Shown here piece by piece: positions 1 to 6,447 of a stretch of 10,968 nucleotides of DNA (positions within the stretch are counted from its first letter, which is position 1; every line of letters begins with the position of its first letter). The notes beneath the pieces were generated by a model. It was given only the letters and a program-made list of their open reading frames with translations. It was not told the DNA's origin and did no database searches. Both the position numbers and the translations under genes were made by a program. This stretch comes from Candidatus Omnitrophota bacterium (lineage in GTDB: Bacteria > Omnitrophota > Gorgyraeia > Aquiviventales > Aquiviventaceae), in assembly GCA_016206565.1 (NCBI GenBank), contig JACQRG010000056.1, forward strand, positions 1 through 10,968, written 5' to 3'.

Positions 1-1
1 C

Positions 2-313
2 ATGACCAAGTACGTGCGCGGCAGCGAGCGGCGCTGGCAGGTGCGCGTGCTTCCGGCGCAGGCGCAGGAGTGGGACACGTTCCTGCACGTCCTTATCATC
101 GGCGAGGCGCCGGTCGAGGCGTCGCTGGTGCGCGAGGGCGACCGTGAGGGCGTGCGGCTGCGCCGCGGCGAGGACCTGCCGGAGAAAACCATCCTGTTTC
201 CGTCCGCGCCCGGCGAGCGGCTCGGCGCGCCGAAGACCGCCGGGGGCAAGCTCGTCTACACCAAGGGATTGCTCAAGCGCTTCGCGCCGCTGGCGCGGGT
301 GGAGATCCGCTGA
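2..313 (+). CDS. C-terminal part of a probable heparinase II/III-like protein (5' end outside window)
   Basis: The frame is open up to the left window edge, so the ATG at 2 may be an internal Met and the gene probably starts upstream. The 103 visible residues look like a beta-rich C-terminal domain. A stretch around residues 24-33 (WDTFLHVLII) resembles the 'FLHVL' strand found in the C-terminal beta-sandwich of heparinase II/III and alginate-lyase-like proteins, and the ending is rich in beta-forming and basic residues. No catalytic residues lie in this fragment, so the family call is tentative. Its stop codon overlaps the next gene's ATG by one base (TGATG at 311-315), which indicates translational coupling in an operon with the secreted toroid-like protein. 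A role in trimming an acidic polysaccharide is inferred from this weak similarity and from the neighbours. Confidence 0.5.
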   Translation: MTKYVRGSERRWQVRVLPAQAQEWDTFLHVLIIGEAPVEASLVREGDREGVRLRRGEDLPEKTILFPSAPGERLGAPKTAGGKLVYTKGLLKRFAPLARVEIR

Positions 314-1749
314 TGCGCCGCCGCATCGCCTGGCTGCTGCTCGCATGGCTCGGGCTCTGCACGCCGGCGCAGGCGCAGTCGCTGACCGTGCCGGTCGTAC
401 GCCTGGGCGGGGCGGCGCAGTCGCCGGCCCTGGTGTCCACCGGCGTGCCGTTCGGGCCGGGCCAGCTGCGCTCGGAGGGCGACGTGGCGATCCTCGTCGA
501 GGGGCAGGAGGTGCCCATCGCGACCGCGGTGCTGGCGCGCTGGCCGCAGGATCAGTCCGTCCGCTCGGTGCTGGTGCAGTTCCGGCTGCCGATTCCGGAC
601 GAGGCCAGGCCTGTAACGCTGCGCTGGGGCATGGCGCGCGTCACCGAGCCGATTGCAGCGGTGCCGGTGCGCTGGGAGATTCCCGAGGCCTGGCTGGTGC
701 TGCCGGCCGAGTGGCTGTGCGCGTCCCAGGTGGTCGGCGAGCAGGTGCCGCTCTACCGGCACGCGTTTCCGGCCTACGACAAGCGGCTGATGAACGCGTA
801 CGGGAGCCGGCGCGACGACCCGCGCCGGGATGACATTCGGGAAGATGGGTACTACAGCACGCCGTTCGTGTTCTATCAGCTCTACGTCCGCAGCGGTGAT
901 CCGGAGGTGTTGCTCGCCGCGCGGCGCGAGGCGCTGCACTACCGCGAGCACGAGGTGCTGCGCGAAGGCCCGCACCGCGGCCGGCATAAGACCTACCCCG
1001 AGACGCGGTACCTCTACGTCGAGGCGCTGGCGGCGGACTACTTGTTGACCGGCGATGAGCGCTCCAAGGCCGTCGCCGGCTTCATGGCGGAGTACCTGAA
1101 GGCGCAGTTCCCGCCGCGCAAGGCATTCTATCCGAAGGGCGCGAGGACCTTCTGGACCGAGCGCGAGGCCGCGTTCCCCCTGCTCGGGATGGTCACGTAC
1201 TACGAGATCAGCGGCGAGCGCCGCTACCTCGACGCCGCCGCGCAGATCGTCGAGAACCTCCGCAAGACGCAGCAGCAGTGGCCGGGCCGCGGCGGCTTCA
1301 TCCACAATCTCTCTGCGCATGATCCGACGGAGCGCGCCCGCAAGGACGAGTATGGCGGCTCGCCGTTCATGACCGGCCTGCTGCTGGAGGGGCTTATCGA
1401 GTACCACCGCATGACCGGCGACCCGGCCGCCGCCAGCTCCATCGGGCTGGCGCTGGACTGGCTCATGAGGGAAGCCGCCGCGCCAGGCGGCCAGGGGTTC
1501 CGGTACCTGACGGCGCGGCACTACGATCGCGAACCCGCACCGGTGGACCTGAACTTGCTGATCGCGCACGCGTTCGGCTACGGCTGGCGGCTGAGCGGCT
1601 ACACCCGCACCGACTATCTGGAGGTCGGCCGGCGCATCTTCCGGTTGGGCTATGAGCAGGCGTACCTGAAAGACCGCAAGCACTTCAACCAGAACTTCCG
1701 CTCCAGCGGCAAGTTCCTGGCGTACATCGCCGCAGGCACCACTCCATGA
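313..1749 (+). CDS. Secreted alpha/alpha-toroid-like protein with N-terminal RIFT-barrel-like domain, probable polysaccharide lyase or hydrolase
   Basis: The protein has 478 residues. Residues 1-21 form a signal peptide: a basic start, a Leu/Trp-rich core and an AQA cleavage site before QS. Residues about 24-112 form a beta-rich region (RLGGAAQSPALVSTGVPF, later QDQSVRSVLVQF) resembling the N-terminal RIFT-barrel domain of YetA/PcRGLX-type exo-rhamnogalacturonan lyases. Residues about 175-475 are helical and rich in Tyr, Trp, His and Arg, in the style of an alpha/alpha toroid, with aromatic acidic stretches such as KTYPETRYLYVEA (226-238) and DEYGGSPFMTGLLLEGLIEYH (345-365). I cannot name catalytic residues. 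It follows the previous gene with a one-base overlap and is followed by a deacetylase, so a periplasmic role in cutting or editing the exported polymer is likely. Substrate and reaction type (lyase or hydrolase) are unknown. Confidence 0.72.
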   Translation: MRRRIAWLLLAWLGLCTPAQAQSLTVPVVRLGGAAQSPALVSTGVPFGPGQLRSEGDVAILVEGQEVPIATAVLARWPQDQSVRSVLVQFRLPIPDEARPVTLRWGMARVTEPIAAVPVRWEIPEAWLVLPAEWLCASQVVGEQVPLYRHAFPAYDKRLMNAYGSRRDDPRRDDIREDGYYSTPFVFYQLYVRSGDPEVLLAARREALHYREHEVLREGPHRGRHKTYPETRYLYVEALAADYLLTGDERSKAVAGFMAEYLKAQFPPRKAFYPKGARTFWTEREAAFPLLGMVTYYEISGERRYLDAAAQIVENLRKTQQQWPGRGGFIHNLSAHDPTERARKDEYGGSPFMTGLLLEGLIEYHRMTGDPAAASSIGLALDWLMREAAAPGGQGFRYLTARHYDREPAPVDLNLLIAHAFGYGWRLSGYTRTDYLEVGRRIFRLGYEQAYLKDRKHFNQNFRSSGKFLAYIAAGTTP

Positions 1750-1751
1750 CC

Positions 1752-1758
1752 AAGGAGG
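1752..1758 (+). promoter_or_regulatory. Shine-Dalgarno AAGGAGG that sets the deacetylase start at 1767
   Basis: AAGGAGG is a full-strength ribosome binding site that ends 8 bases before the ATG at 1767. It lies downstream of the earlier in-frame ATG at 1746, which overlaps the stop of the preceding gene (ATGA). The site therefore favours 1767 over 1746 and removes seven residues from the longest reading frame. Confidence 0.85.
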
Positions 1759-1766
1759 ACCGTATT

Positions 1767-2561
1767 ATGACGACGCGCGTGGTGGCGCTCACCTTCCACG
1801 ACGTGGAGCACAACGGCAAAGCGGCCGAGCCGGCCAGCGACGCCTTCTACCGCATCCGGGCCGCCGAGCTGGAGCAGCTGCTCTCGCTGCTGCGCCAGCG
1901 CGGCTACCAGACGGTCAGCTCGAAGACCTTCCGGGCCTGGCAGCAGGGGCGCGGCGCGCTGCCGCAACGCTCCGTGCTGCTGACCTTCGACGACGGCTAC
2001 GCCAGCCACGGCGAGGTGGCGGCGTCGCTGCTGGTGCGCTACCGGTTCACCGGCACGTTCTTCGTGACCATCGAGCGCGTCGGCCGGCCGGGCTACCTGA
2101 CGTGGGAGCAGCTGCGCAAGCTGGTCTTCCTGGGCATGGAGGTCGGCTCGCACGGGCTCACACACCGCCCGCTGACCTCGCTGCCGCGCGAGGAGCTGGA
2201 GCGCGAGCTGGTGGAATCGAAGCGCATGCTCGAGACGCAGCTCGGCGTGCCGGTGCAAGCACTCGCCGCGCCCGGCGGCTTCTGGGATGCGCGCGTGGCC
2301 CAGGCCGCCCAGCGCGCCGGCTACGATGCGGTGTGGGCGTCCACCATCGGTACCAACGGCCGCGAGACCAGTTCGCAGGGGCTGCGGCGCATCGTCGTGC
2401 GCCAGCCGTTCTCCGCCGAGCGCACCCTTGCGCTGGTGGAAGGATGGCGTCCGGGGCTCTGGTGGGCGACGAACCAGCAAACACTCATCCGCGTGCTCAA
2501 GCGCGCGCTTGGCGTGTACTGGTACGAACAGCTCAAACGCCGGGTGGTCCCCGACGCCTGA
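1767..2561 (+). CDS. Polysaccharide deacetylase (NodB homology domain)
   Basis: The protein has 264 residues when started at 1767. The family removes acetyl groups from amino-sugar polymers with a metal bound by an Asp-His-His triad. The hallmarks are present: TFDDGY at 73-78 (metal Asp76), SHGLTH at 128-133 (His129 and His133), and an APGG motif at 168-171 in place of the usual R/YPxG loop. An early FHD (10-12) fits the first strand of the barrel. No signal peptide or membrane helix is visible, so the enzyme looks cytoplasmic, or exported by a route I cannot see. A short basic C-terminal region (about 240-260) follows the domain. It lies between a secreted toroid-like protein and a glycosyltransferase, with almost no spacing. 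Deacetylation of the EPS or its lipid-linked precursor is the likely role; the exact substrate is not readable. Confidence 0.9.
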   Translation: MTTRVVALTFHDVEHNGKAAEPASDAFYRIRAAELEQLLSLLRQRGYQTVSSKTFRAWQQGRGALPQRSVLLTFDDGYASHGEVAASLLVRYRFTGTFFVTIERVGRPGYLTWEQLRKLVFLGMEVGSHGLTHRPLTSLPREELERELVESKRMLETQLGVPVQALAAPGGFWDARVAQAAQRAGYDAVWASTIGTNGRETSSQGLRRIVVRQPFSAERTLALVEGWRPGLWWATNQQTLIRVLKRALGVYWYEQLKRRVVPDA

Positions 2562-2562
2562 T

Positions 2563-3690
2563 ATGACGCAGCTCTTCTGGTGGTCGGTCCTCCTGCTGCT
2601 CTACGTGTATGCCGGATATCCGCTGCTGGTCTGGCCGCTCGCCCGCCTGTTCGGGCGCGAGCCGCGGCGTGACGCGGTGACGCCGACGGTCTCGCTGCTC
2701 ATCCCCGCCTACAACGAGGAGGCGCATCTGGAGGCGAAGCTGCGCAACAGCTTCGCGCTCGACTATCCGCGCGACCGGCTGGCCATCATCGTCGCCAGCG
2801 ACGGCTCCACCGACCGCACCAATGCGATCGCCTCATCGTTTGCCGGGCAGGGCGTGCGCCTGATCGCCCTGCCGCGCAACATCGGCAAGGCGATGATGCT
2901 CAACCAGGTGGTGCCGCAGCTGGACGCCGAACTCATCGCCTTCTCCGACGCGTCGAGCGAACTGGAGCCGCAAGCGCTTCGCCGGCTGGTGCAGCCGTTT
3001 CGCGACCCGCGCGTGGGCTGCGTCTCCGGGCTGTACCGGCTCGCCGGCGGTGATGATCTGCGCGGGGAGGGCGAGGGGTTGTACTGGCGCTACGAGACCT
3101 TCATCAAGCGGCAGGAGAGCCGGCTGCACTCGATCCTCGGCGCCCACGGCGCGTTCTACGCGATCCGCCGCAAGCTGTTTGCGCCGCTCGACGAGGGGGA
3201 GATCAACGACGACTACCTCATCCCCATGCGCGTTGTTGCGCAGGGTTCGCGCGCGGTCTACGAACCTTCAGCGGTGGCGCGCGAGCGGTTCCTCGCATCG
3301 GTGGAAGGCGAGTTCGCCAGGCGACGGCGCATCGCGGCCGGCAACTGCCAGCAGATCGTCGCGCTGCGCCGCCTGCTGGATCCGCGTCGCGGCTGGGTGG
3401 CCCTGTGTTTCTTTTCGCACAAGGTCTTGCGGACACTGGCACCCCTGCTGCTGCTGGGTGCCTTCTTCGGCGCTTTCGCGCTGCCCCCGCCCTGGGCCGC
3501 GGCCATGGTCGGGGCGCAAGCGCTCTTCTACGCCAGCGCCTGGGCCGGCTACCTGTGCGCACGTCGGGGACATCGGGCAAGGTGGCTCTCCCCGCCGTTC
3601 TATTTCTGCCTGGGCAACCTGGCCATGCTGGCCGGCCTGTGCCAGTACTGCCGCCGTCCCACTCGGCTCACCTGGGAACGCGCCCGCTAG
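2563..3690 (+). CDS. Membrane-bound family 2 glycosyltransferase
   Basis: The protein has 375 residues. The start at 2563 lies one base after the deacetylase stop; an upstream extension in the same frame only shadows that gene. The N-terminal membrane segment is at about 3-25. The GT-A domain follows: VSLLIPAYNEE (43-53), VASDGSTDRT (77-86, nucleotide binding), FSDASSELEP (127-136, in the DxD position but reading SDAS), a GAHGAFYAIRR acceptor region (193-203) and NDDYLIPMRV (215-224). An Arg cluster RRRR (253-256) occupies the place of the QxxRW region. Two to three C-terminal membrane helices (about 290-310, 313-333, 345-362) follow. The layout matches the COG1215 group (cellulose-synthase/NodC-like), which polymerises or adds sugars at the inner membrane. 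It is the last gene of the left operon. Donor and acceptor are unknown. Confidence 0.9.
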   Translation: MTQLFWWSVLLLLYVYAGYPLLVWPLARLFGREPRRDAVTPTVSLLIPAYNEEAHLEAKLRNSFALDYPRDRLAIIVASDGSTDRTNAIASSFAGQGVRLIALPRNIGKAMMLNQVVPQLDAELIAFSDASSELEPQALRRLVQPFRDPRVGCVSGLYRLAGGDDLRGEGEGLYWRYETFIKRQESRLHSILGAHGAFYAIRRKLFAPLDEGEINDDYLIPMRVVAQGSRAVYEPSAVARERFLASVEGEFARRRRIAAGNCQQIVALRRLLDPRRGWVALCFFSHKVLRTLAPLLLLGAFFGAFALPPPWAAAMVGAQALFYASAWAGYLCARRGHRARWLSPPFYFCLGNLAMLAGLCQYCRRPTRLTWERAR

Positions 3691-3707
3691 CCTGTCGTCT
3701 GGTGTCG

Positions 3708-3731
3708 CGTCCATTCGACGTTCAATGGACG
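3708..3731. repeat. Inverted repeat, 8-bp arms, candidate activator site
   Basis: The arms CGTCCATT (3708-3715) and AATGGACG (3724-3731) are exact reverse complements separated by 8 bases. The repeat begins 17 bases after the glycosyltransferase stop and ends about 129 bases upstream of the sigma-54 promoter at 3860, a usual distance for an enhancer-binding protein site. There is no T-run after it, so it is not a standard intrinsic terminator. Two TGTCG direct repeats 10 bases apart (3693 and 3703) lie just to its left. The activator-site role is inferred. Confidence 0.45.
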
Positions 3732-3760
3732 AACGCAACACAGAAGCCCTCCGCGCAGCT

Positions 3761-3837
3761 CTGGCCATGTTTTAACGCCCTTCAGGAGAAGTTCTAGTTC
3801 ATAACATGATTTATATCAACGGGTTATACATGGCCAG
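3761..3837. repeat. Widely spaced inverted repeat flanking an AT-rich stretch
   Basis: CTGGCCATG at 3761-3769 is the exact reverse complement of CATGGCCAG at 3829-3837. The match continues inward with one gap: CTGGCCATGTTTTAAC against the complement of GTTATACATGGCCAG. The two arms bracket an AT-rich stretch, and the right arm ends 22 bases before the sigma-54 promoter. It could be two operator sites in opposite orientation or the stem of a large hairpin. No protein can be assigned. Confidence 0.4.
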
Positions 3838-3859
3838 TTCTTTAAGAAATCACGCTGAC

Positions 3860-3875
3860 TGGCATGATCCCTGCT
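3860..3875 (+). promoter_or_regulatory. Sigma-54 (-24/-12) promoter before the sugar transferase
   Basis: TGGCATGATCCCTGCT matches the sigma-54 consensus TGGCAYR-N4-TTGCW at every position except the first T of the -12 element. The GG and GC doublets are separated by exactly 10 bases, as required. The predicted start of transcription is near 3886, giving a leader of about 82 bases before the ATG at 3968. Such promoters need an NtrC-type activator, and the inverted repeats upstream are candidate sites for it. The same core recurs at 6432. Confidence 0.75.
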
Positions 3876-3967
3876 CCTTACTACGAGGGTCAGTACGTAT
3901 AAAAGAAGGGGCGTCATCGGTCTGGGTTTCGACAACCCCGCAACAACCGTGAGCGACATTTCGACAC

Positions 3968-4669
3968 ATGAGCGCACTGGTGGCAAGACTCCTCACCATC
4001 CGTCAAGAGCTCGCGATCGAGCTGCAACGATTCATCCTTTTGTGGCGCTACCAGCATCAGGTCCCGCCGCTGGCGTTGTGGTGGCGGCTAGTCCTCAAAC
4101 GCGTCATTGACCTCGCCGGCTCCGCCGTCGGTCTTGCCCTCGTCGCGCCCGTGATGGCGCTCGTGGCGCTGTGGGTGAAGCTCGACTCGAACGGCCCCAT
4201 CTTGTACTCACAGGAGCGGGTCGGCCGTTTCGGCGAGCCGTTTCGCATTTACAAGTTCCGCACGATGCGGGTGGACGCCGAGGCAAGCGGTCCGGTCTGG
4301 TCCGGCGGAGAGGAAGACCCCCGCATGACCCGCGCCGGGCGCATCCTGCGGCGCACCCACCTTGATGAGCTGCCGCAGCTGTGGAACGTCCTGCGCGGCG
4401 AGATGAGCCTCATCGGCCCCCGGCCGGAGCGGCCGCACTTCCTTGAGGATCTGCAGCGCGCCATCCCGCGCTACGACGAACGCCTGTTCCTGCGTCCCGG
4501 GATCACCGGCCTGGCCCAGGTGCACTACCGCTACGACCAGTCGCTGGCCGACGTGCGCCGCAAGCTGCGCTTCGACCTGCTGTATGTCAAGCGCATGTGC
4601 CTGGCGCTGGACGTGCGCATCCTCTTCTGGACGGCGTTTGTGGTGGCGACGGGCAGGGGCATCCGCTAA
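3968..4669 (+). CDS. Initiating sugar transferase (polyprenyl-phosphate sugar-1-phosphate transferase, WcaJ/PglC/ExoY family)
   Basis: The protein has 233 residues, the short form with one membrane segment (about 47-70) and no N-terminal multi-helix region. The family moves a sugar-1-phosphate from a nucleotide sugar to undecaprenyl phosphate at the inner face of the membrane, the first committed step of EPS or O-antigen repeat assembly. All core motifs are present: KFRTMR (96-101), the catalytic Asp-Glu pair at 133-134 within LDELPQLWNVLRGEMSLIGP, the phosphate-binding PRPERP (151-156) and PGITGLAQV (177-185). The start has only a weak ribosome site. The gene is monocistronic, between a sigma-54 promoter and a terminator, so its expression can be switched independently of the left operon. 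The family call is secure; the sugar cannot be told. Confidence 0.95.
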   Translation: MSALVARLLTIRQELAIELQRFILLWRYQHQVPPLALWWRLVLKRVIDLAGSAVGLALVAPVMALVALWVKLDSNGPILYSQERVGRFGEPFRIYKFRTMRVDAEASGPVWSGGEEDPRMTRAGRILRRTHLDELPQLWNVLRGEMSLIGPRPERPHFLEDLQRAIPRYDERLFLRPGITGLAQVHYRYDQSLADVRRKLRFDLLYVKRMCLALDVRILFWTAFVVATGRGIR

Positions 4670-4698
4670 GGCCGCGCCGCTCGACGCGTGAAGCGATC

Positions 4699-4738
4699 AC
4701 GCCCCGCTCCGATGCATTCGGAGCGGGGCGTTGTGTTT
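4699..4738 (+). terminator. Rho-independent terminator after the sugar transferase
   Basis: A perfect 14-bp stem, 4699-4712 with 4718-4731, has a 5-base loop (TGCAT) and is followed by TGTGTTTT. It begins 29 bases after the stop at 4669. Read in the opposite direction there is no T-run, so it mainly ends the + strand transcript and only weakly, if at all, the convergent operon that stops at 4770. Confidence 0.9.
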
Positions 4739-4769
4739 TGGTGGAGGAGGGGTCTGTCGGGTGCGCGCG

Positions 4770-5663
4770 TTACGCCGGTGCTGAACCGATCGGCGGCGGC
4801 GCGGCGGCGACCGGGGCCGCGCCGCCGAGGATCCGGCCGAAGTCATAACCGGGATAGCACTGCTTGATGAAGGCCAGCTCGGTGGCGCTGGCCGAGGCCA
4901 GGATCGGCGTCTGCAGCACGAAGAGGCTGCGCAGGGCCTCCGGCGAGAGCACGACGCGCTTGGCGAAGGTCCGTGCGCCCGACGGGCGGCCGTAGAAGAA
5001 TCGGTAGGCCGGGTGCGCCGCGGCCGCTCGCTCGGTCTCGGCGATGTTGAGCGCGCGCGCCACGGTGGGGTGGCCGTTCGCGCCGGAGTACGTTTTAAGC
5101 CCGCCCAGCGGCCGAAGCTGCAGGAAGTCGAAGAGCACCTGGTGCTTCGGGTTGAAGCAGGCCACCAGCGTCTGCGTCGCCGTGGCGCTGCGCAGGTAGT
5201 CGAACATCGTCCGGAAGAGCCGCAGCGTCAACAGCAATTTCTTCGGGTTGAACATGGTGAAGACTTTCCGGCCGAAGAGATGGCTGTCCAGTGCCAGCAT
5301 GGTCGCCTCGGCCAAGCGGTGGCCCTGCCGCCGCAGGGCGTCGAGCTCCGCCTTGTAGACCTCGTCCATCGGCAGGCCCAGCGGCGAATCCTCGACGATG
5401 GTGACCGTGCCCACCACGGTCTGGTTTCGGTAGAGCGCGATGAGCGTGGTGGTGGTCGGCAGGGCGTGGCAGAGCGAGAGCTTCAGCTGCGTGGCGTTCG
5501 CCCGCGTGTAGTTGCGCTTAAGAAACTCCTCGTACACCAGGTGGGAGGCGGCCTTGAGCTCGTCCACGCTGCGCGCCTCCCGGAACTCGAAGGGCCGCAT
5601 GAACTGGGGCACCGAATCATAGAGGCGCCCCAACAGCATCAGCGACTGCGTGTCGTTTCCCAT
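4770..5663 (-). CDS. FeeM-like N-acyltransferase, PEP-CTERM/exosortase-associated type
   Basis: The protein has 297 residues when started at 5663, three bases beyond the PilZ stop. A 45-residue upstream extension in the same frame only overlaps the PilZ gene and is rejected. The fold is that of GNAT/autoinducer-synthase-like acyltransferases: FREARSVDELKAASHLVYEEFLKR (27-50), a beta hairpin TLIALYRNQTVVGTVTIVEDSPLGLPMDE (73-101), RLAEATMLALD (116-126) and a long helical region to about 205. The segment VVGTVTIVEDSPLGLPMDE is typical of the acyltransferases found beside PEP-CTERM/exosortase loci and related to FeeM N-acyl amino acid synthase. The C-terminus (280-297) is a flexible Ala/Pro tail. 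The family uses acyl-ACP or similar donors to acylate an amine; product and role are unknown. No Shine-Dalgarno is seen, so translation is probably coupled to PilZ. Confidence 0.85.
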   Translation of the reverse strand: MGNDTQSLMLLGRLYDSVPQFMRPFEFREARSVDELKAASHLVYEEFLKRNYTRANATQLKLSLCHALPTTTTLIALYRNQTVVGTVTIVEDSPLGLPMDEVYKAELDALRRQGHRLAEATMLALDSHLFGRKVFTMFNPKKLLLTLRLFRTMFDYLRSATATQTLVACFNPKHQVLFDFLQLRPLGGLKTYSGANGHPTVARALNIAETERAAAAHPAYRFFYGRPSGARTFAKRVVLSPEALRSLFVLQTPILASASATELAFIKQCYPGYDFGRILGGAAPVAAAPPPIGSAPA

Positions 5664-5665
5664 CG

Positions 5666-6130
5666 TTAGCGCAGGTATTTCACGAGGAGTTGGGTGGCGA
5701 TGAACTGGCAGTACTTGGCGAACGCCCCTTCGTGGTACGAGTCGAAGGCGGAGAGTGCCACGCCCACATCGCAGTGCGCGCGCTTGCCCTGGCGGCACCA
5801 GGCTACGCGCCCCAGGAACGACAGCGGTTCGGCTTGGGTGGGCAGGCGGATATCCACCTGGCAGACCGTCTGGGGCGAGACCATGCGCGGCACTGGAAAC
5901 TGCAGGCCGCTGCCGCTGAGGTCGGTGGTGACGGTGGTCCCCCGCAGAAATTCGTTTGGCAGCAGCAGCGTGTAGGAGATCGGCAGGTGCAGCGGCAGCC
6001 GTTCCGCCTTGCGCTCATCCACGACGGGCAGAAACGCCGGCATCGCGGCGCTGCGTTCAGCGGAACGCTGTTGGAGGGCCGGTTCGACCGCTCGTTTGAT
6101 CATGAGATATCTGAGCGGACCACACGACAC
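5666..6130 (-). CDS. PilZ-domain c-di-GMP-binding protein
   Basis: The protein has up to 154 residues. The start is uncertain: GTG at 6130 follows a poorly placed AAGG, while ATG at 6103 and 6043 have no ribosome site; an in-frame stop just upstream of 6130 bounds the choice. The PilZ domain covers about 38-130. Both c-di-GMP motifs are intact: RKAER (R40 and R44, the RxxxR loop) and DLSGSG (D70, S72, G75, the DxSxxG strand). Later strands QVDIRLP and FLGRVAWC complete the barrel. No membrane segment or signal peptide is seen, so it is cytoplasmic. It is the first gene of a two-gene operon with the acyltransferase. Binding c-di-GMP is well supported; its output partner (acyltransferase, glycosyltransferase or secretion machinery) is inferred only from position. 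Confidence 0.9.
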   Translation of the reverse strand: MSCGPLRYLMIKRAVEPALQQRSAERSAAMPAFLPVVDERKAERLPLHLPISYTLLLPNEFLRGTTVTTDLSGSGLQFPVPRMVSPQTVCQVDIRLPTQAEPLSFLGRVAWCRQGKRAHCDVGVALSAFDSYHEGAFAKYCQFIATQLLVKYLR

Positions 6131-6166
6131 CTTGCTGCATCAGCGTCGGTGCGCCCGCATAGCTGA

Positions 6167-6196
6167 ACTATACCATACCGCTGCGGCGGTTCACAA
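6167..6196 (-). promoter_or_regulatory. Sigma-70-like promoter with extended -10 for the PilZ-acyltransferase operon
   Basis: Read on the minus strand, TTGTGA (-35) and TATAGT (-10) are separated by 18 bases, and the -10 is preceded by TGG, an extended -10. Transcription would start near 6160, about 30 bases before the GTG at 6130. The box TGGTATAGT resembles TGGTATCGT before the kinase at 10103, which suggests a shared house-keeping promoter style. Confidence 0.6.
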
Positions 6197-6431
6197 GGCT
6201 TGTTAAGCAAGATTCAGCGTTTTTGTGCACGGATGCCTCGGCAATGGGGGTGTCTTGGCTTGCACACGAGGTGTTGGGTTTTTTCGACAGAACGGCTGTC
6301 GGCTAGCCTTGAATGGCGCTTCAGGAGATGTGATGAAGGCTTCCAGCAAGTTTTTAGATAGTAGAGTTCTTTAACTCATTCATATACAATAGGTTACATA
6401 AATCATCGAACTCGATTGATGCCAAGGAAAT

Positions 6432-6447
6432 TGGTACGAAACCTGCT
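6432..6447 (+). promoter_or_regulatory. Sigma-54 (-24/-12) promoter before the PEP-CTERM gene
   Basis: TGGTACGAAACCTGCT fits TGGYAYR-N4-TTGCW with only the first base of the -12 box different, and keeps the GG-N10-GC spacing. The predicted start of transcription is near 6458, only a few bases before the Shine-Dalgarno at 6462, so the leader is very short. It shares the form TGGyAyG-N4-CTGCTC with the element at 3860. PEP-CTERM genes in other bacteria are reported to depend on RpoN with the PrsK/PrsR pair. Confidence 0.75.

Noticed and set aside
256..1683. Long open frame of 475 codons on the minus strand
   Set aside because: It lies opposite the secreted toroid-like gene, has a low-complexity Arg/Ala/Gln/His composition typical of antisense frames in GC-rich DNA, and has no recognisable domain.
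2287..2562. 92-codon N-terminal extension of the glycosyltransferase frame
   Set aside because: It overlaps the deacetylase end and has shadow-like Arg/Ser composition; the ATG at 2563 begins a proper membrane segment.
3050..3775. 241-codon + strand frame running past the glycosyltransferase stop
   Set aside because: It is an out-of-frame shadow with Arg/Ser/Cys-rich low-complexity sequence and no ribosome site.
5664..5798. 45-codon N-terminal extension of the acyltransferase frame
   Set aside because: It overlaps the PilZ gene and is Arg/Pro-rich; ATG at 5663 is coupled to the PilZ stop and starts the family-like sequence.
6262..6284. ACAC-GAG-GTGT followed by a T-run, terminator-like
   Set aside because: The stem is only four pairs and no + strand transcript is expected to reach it, since the region is divergent.
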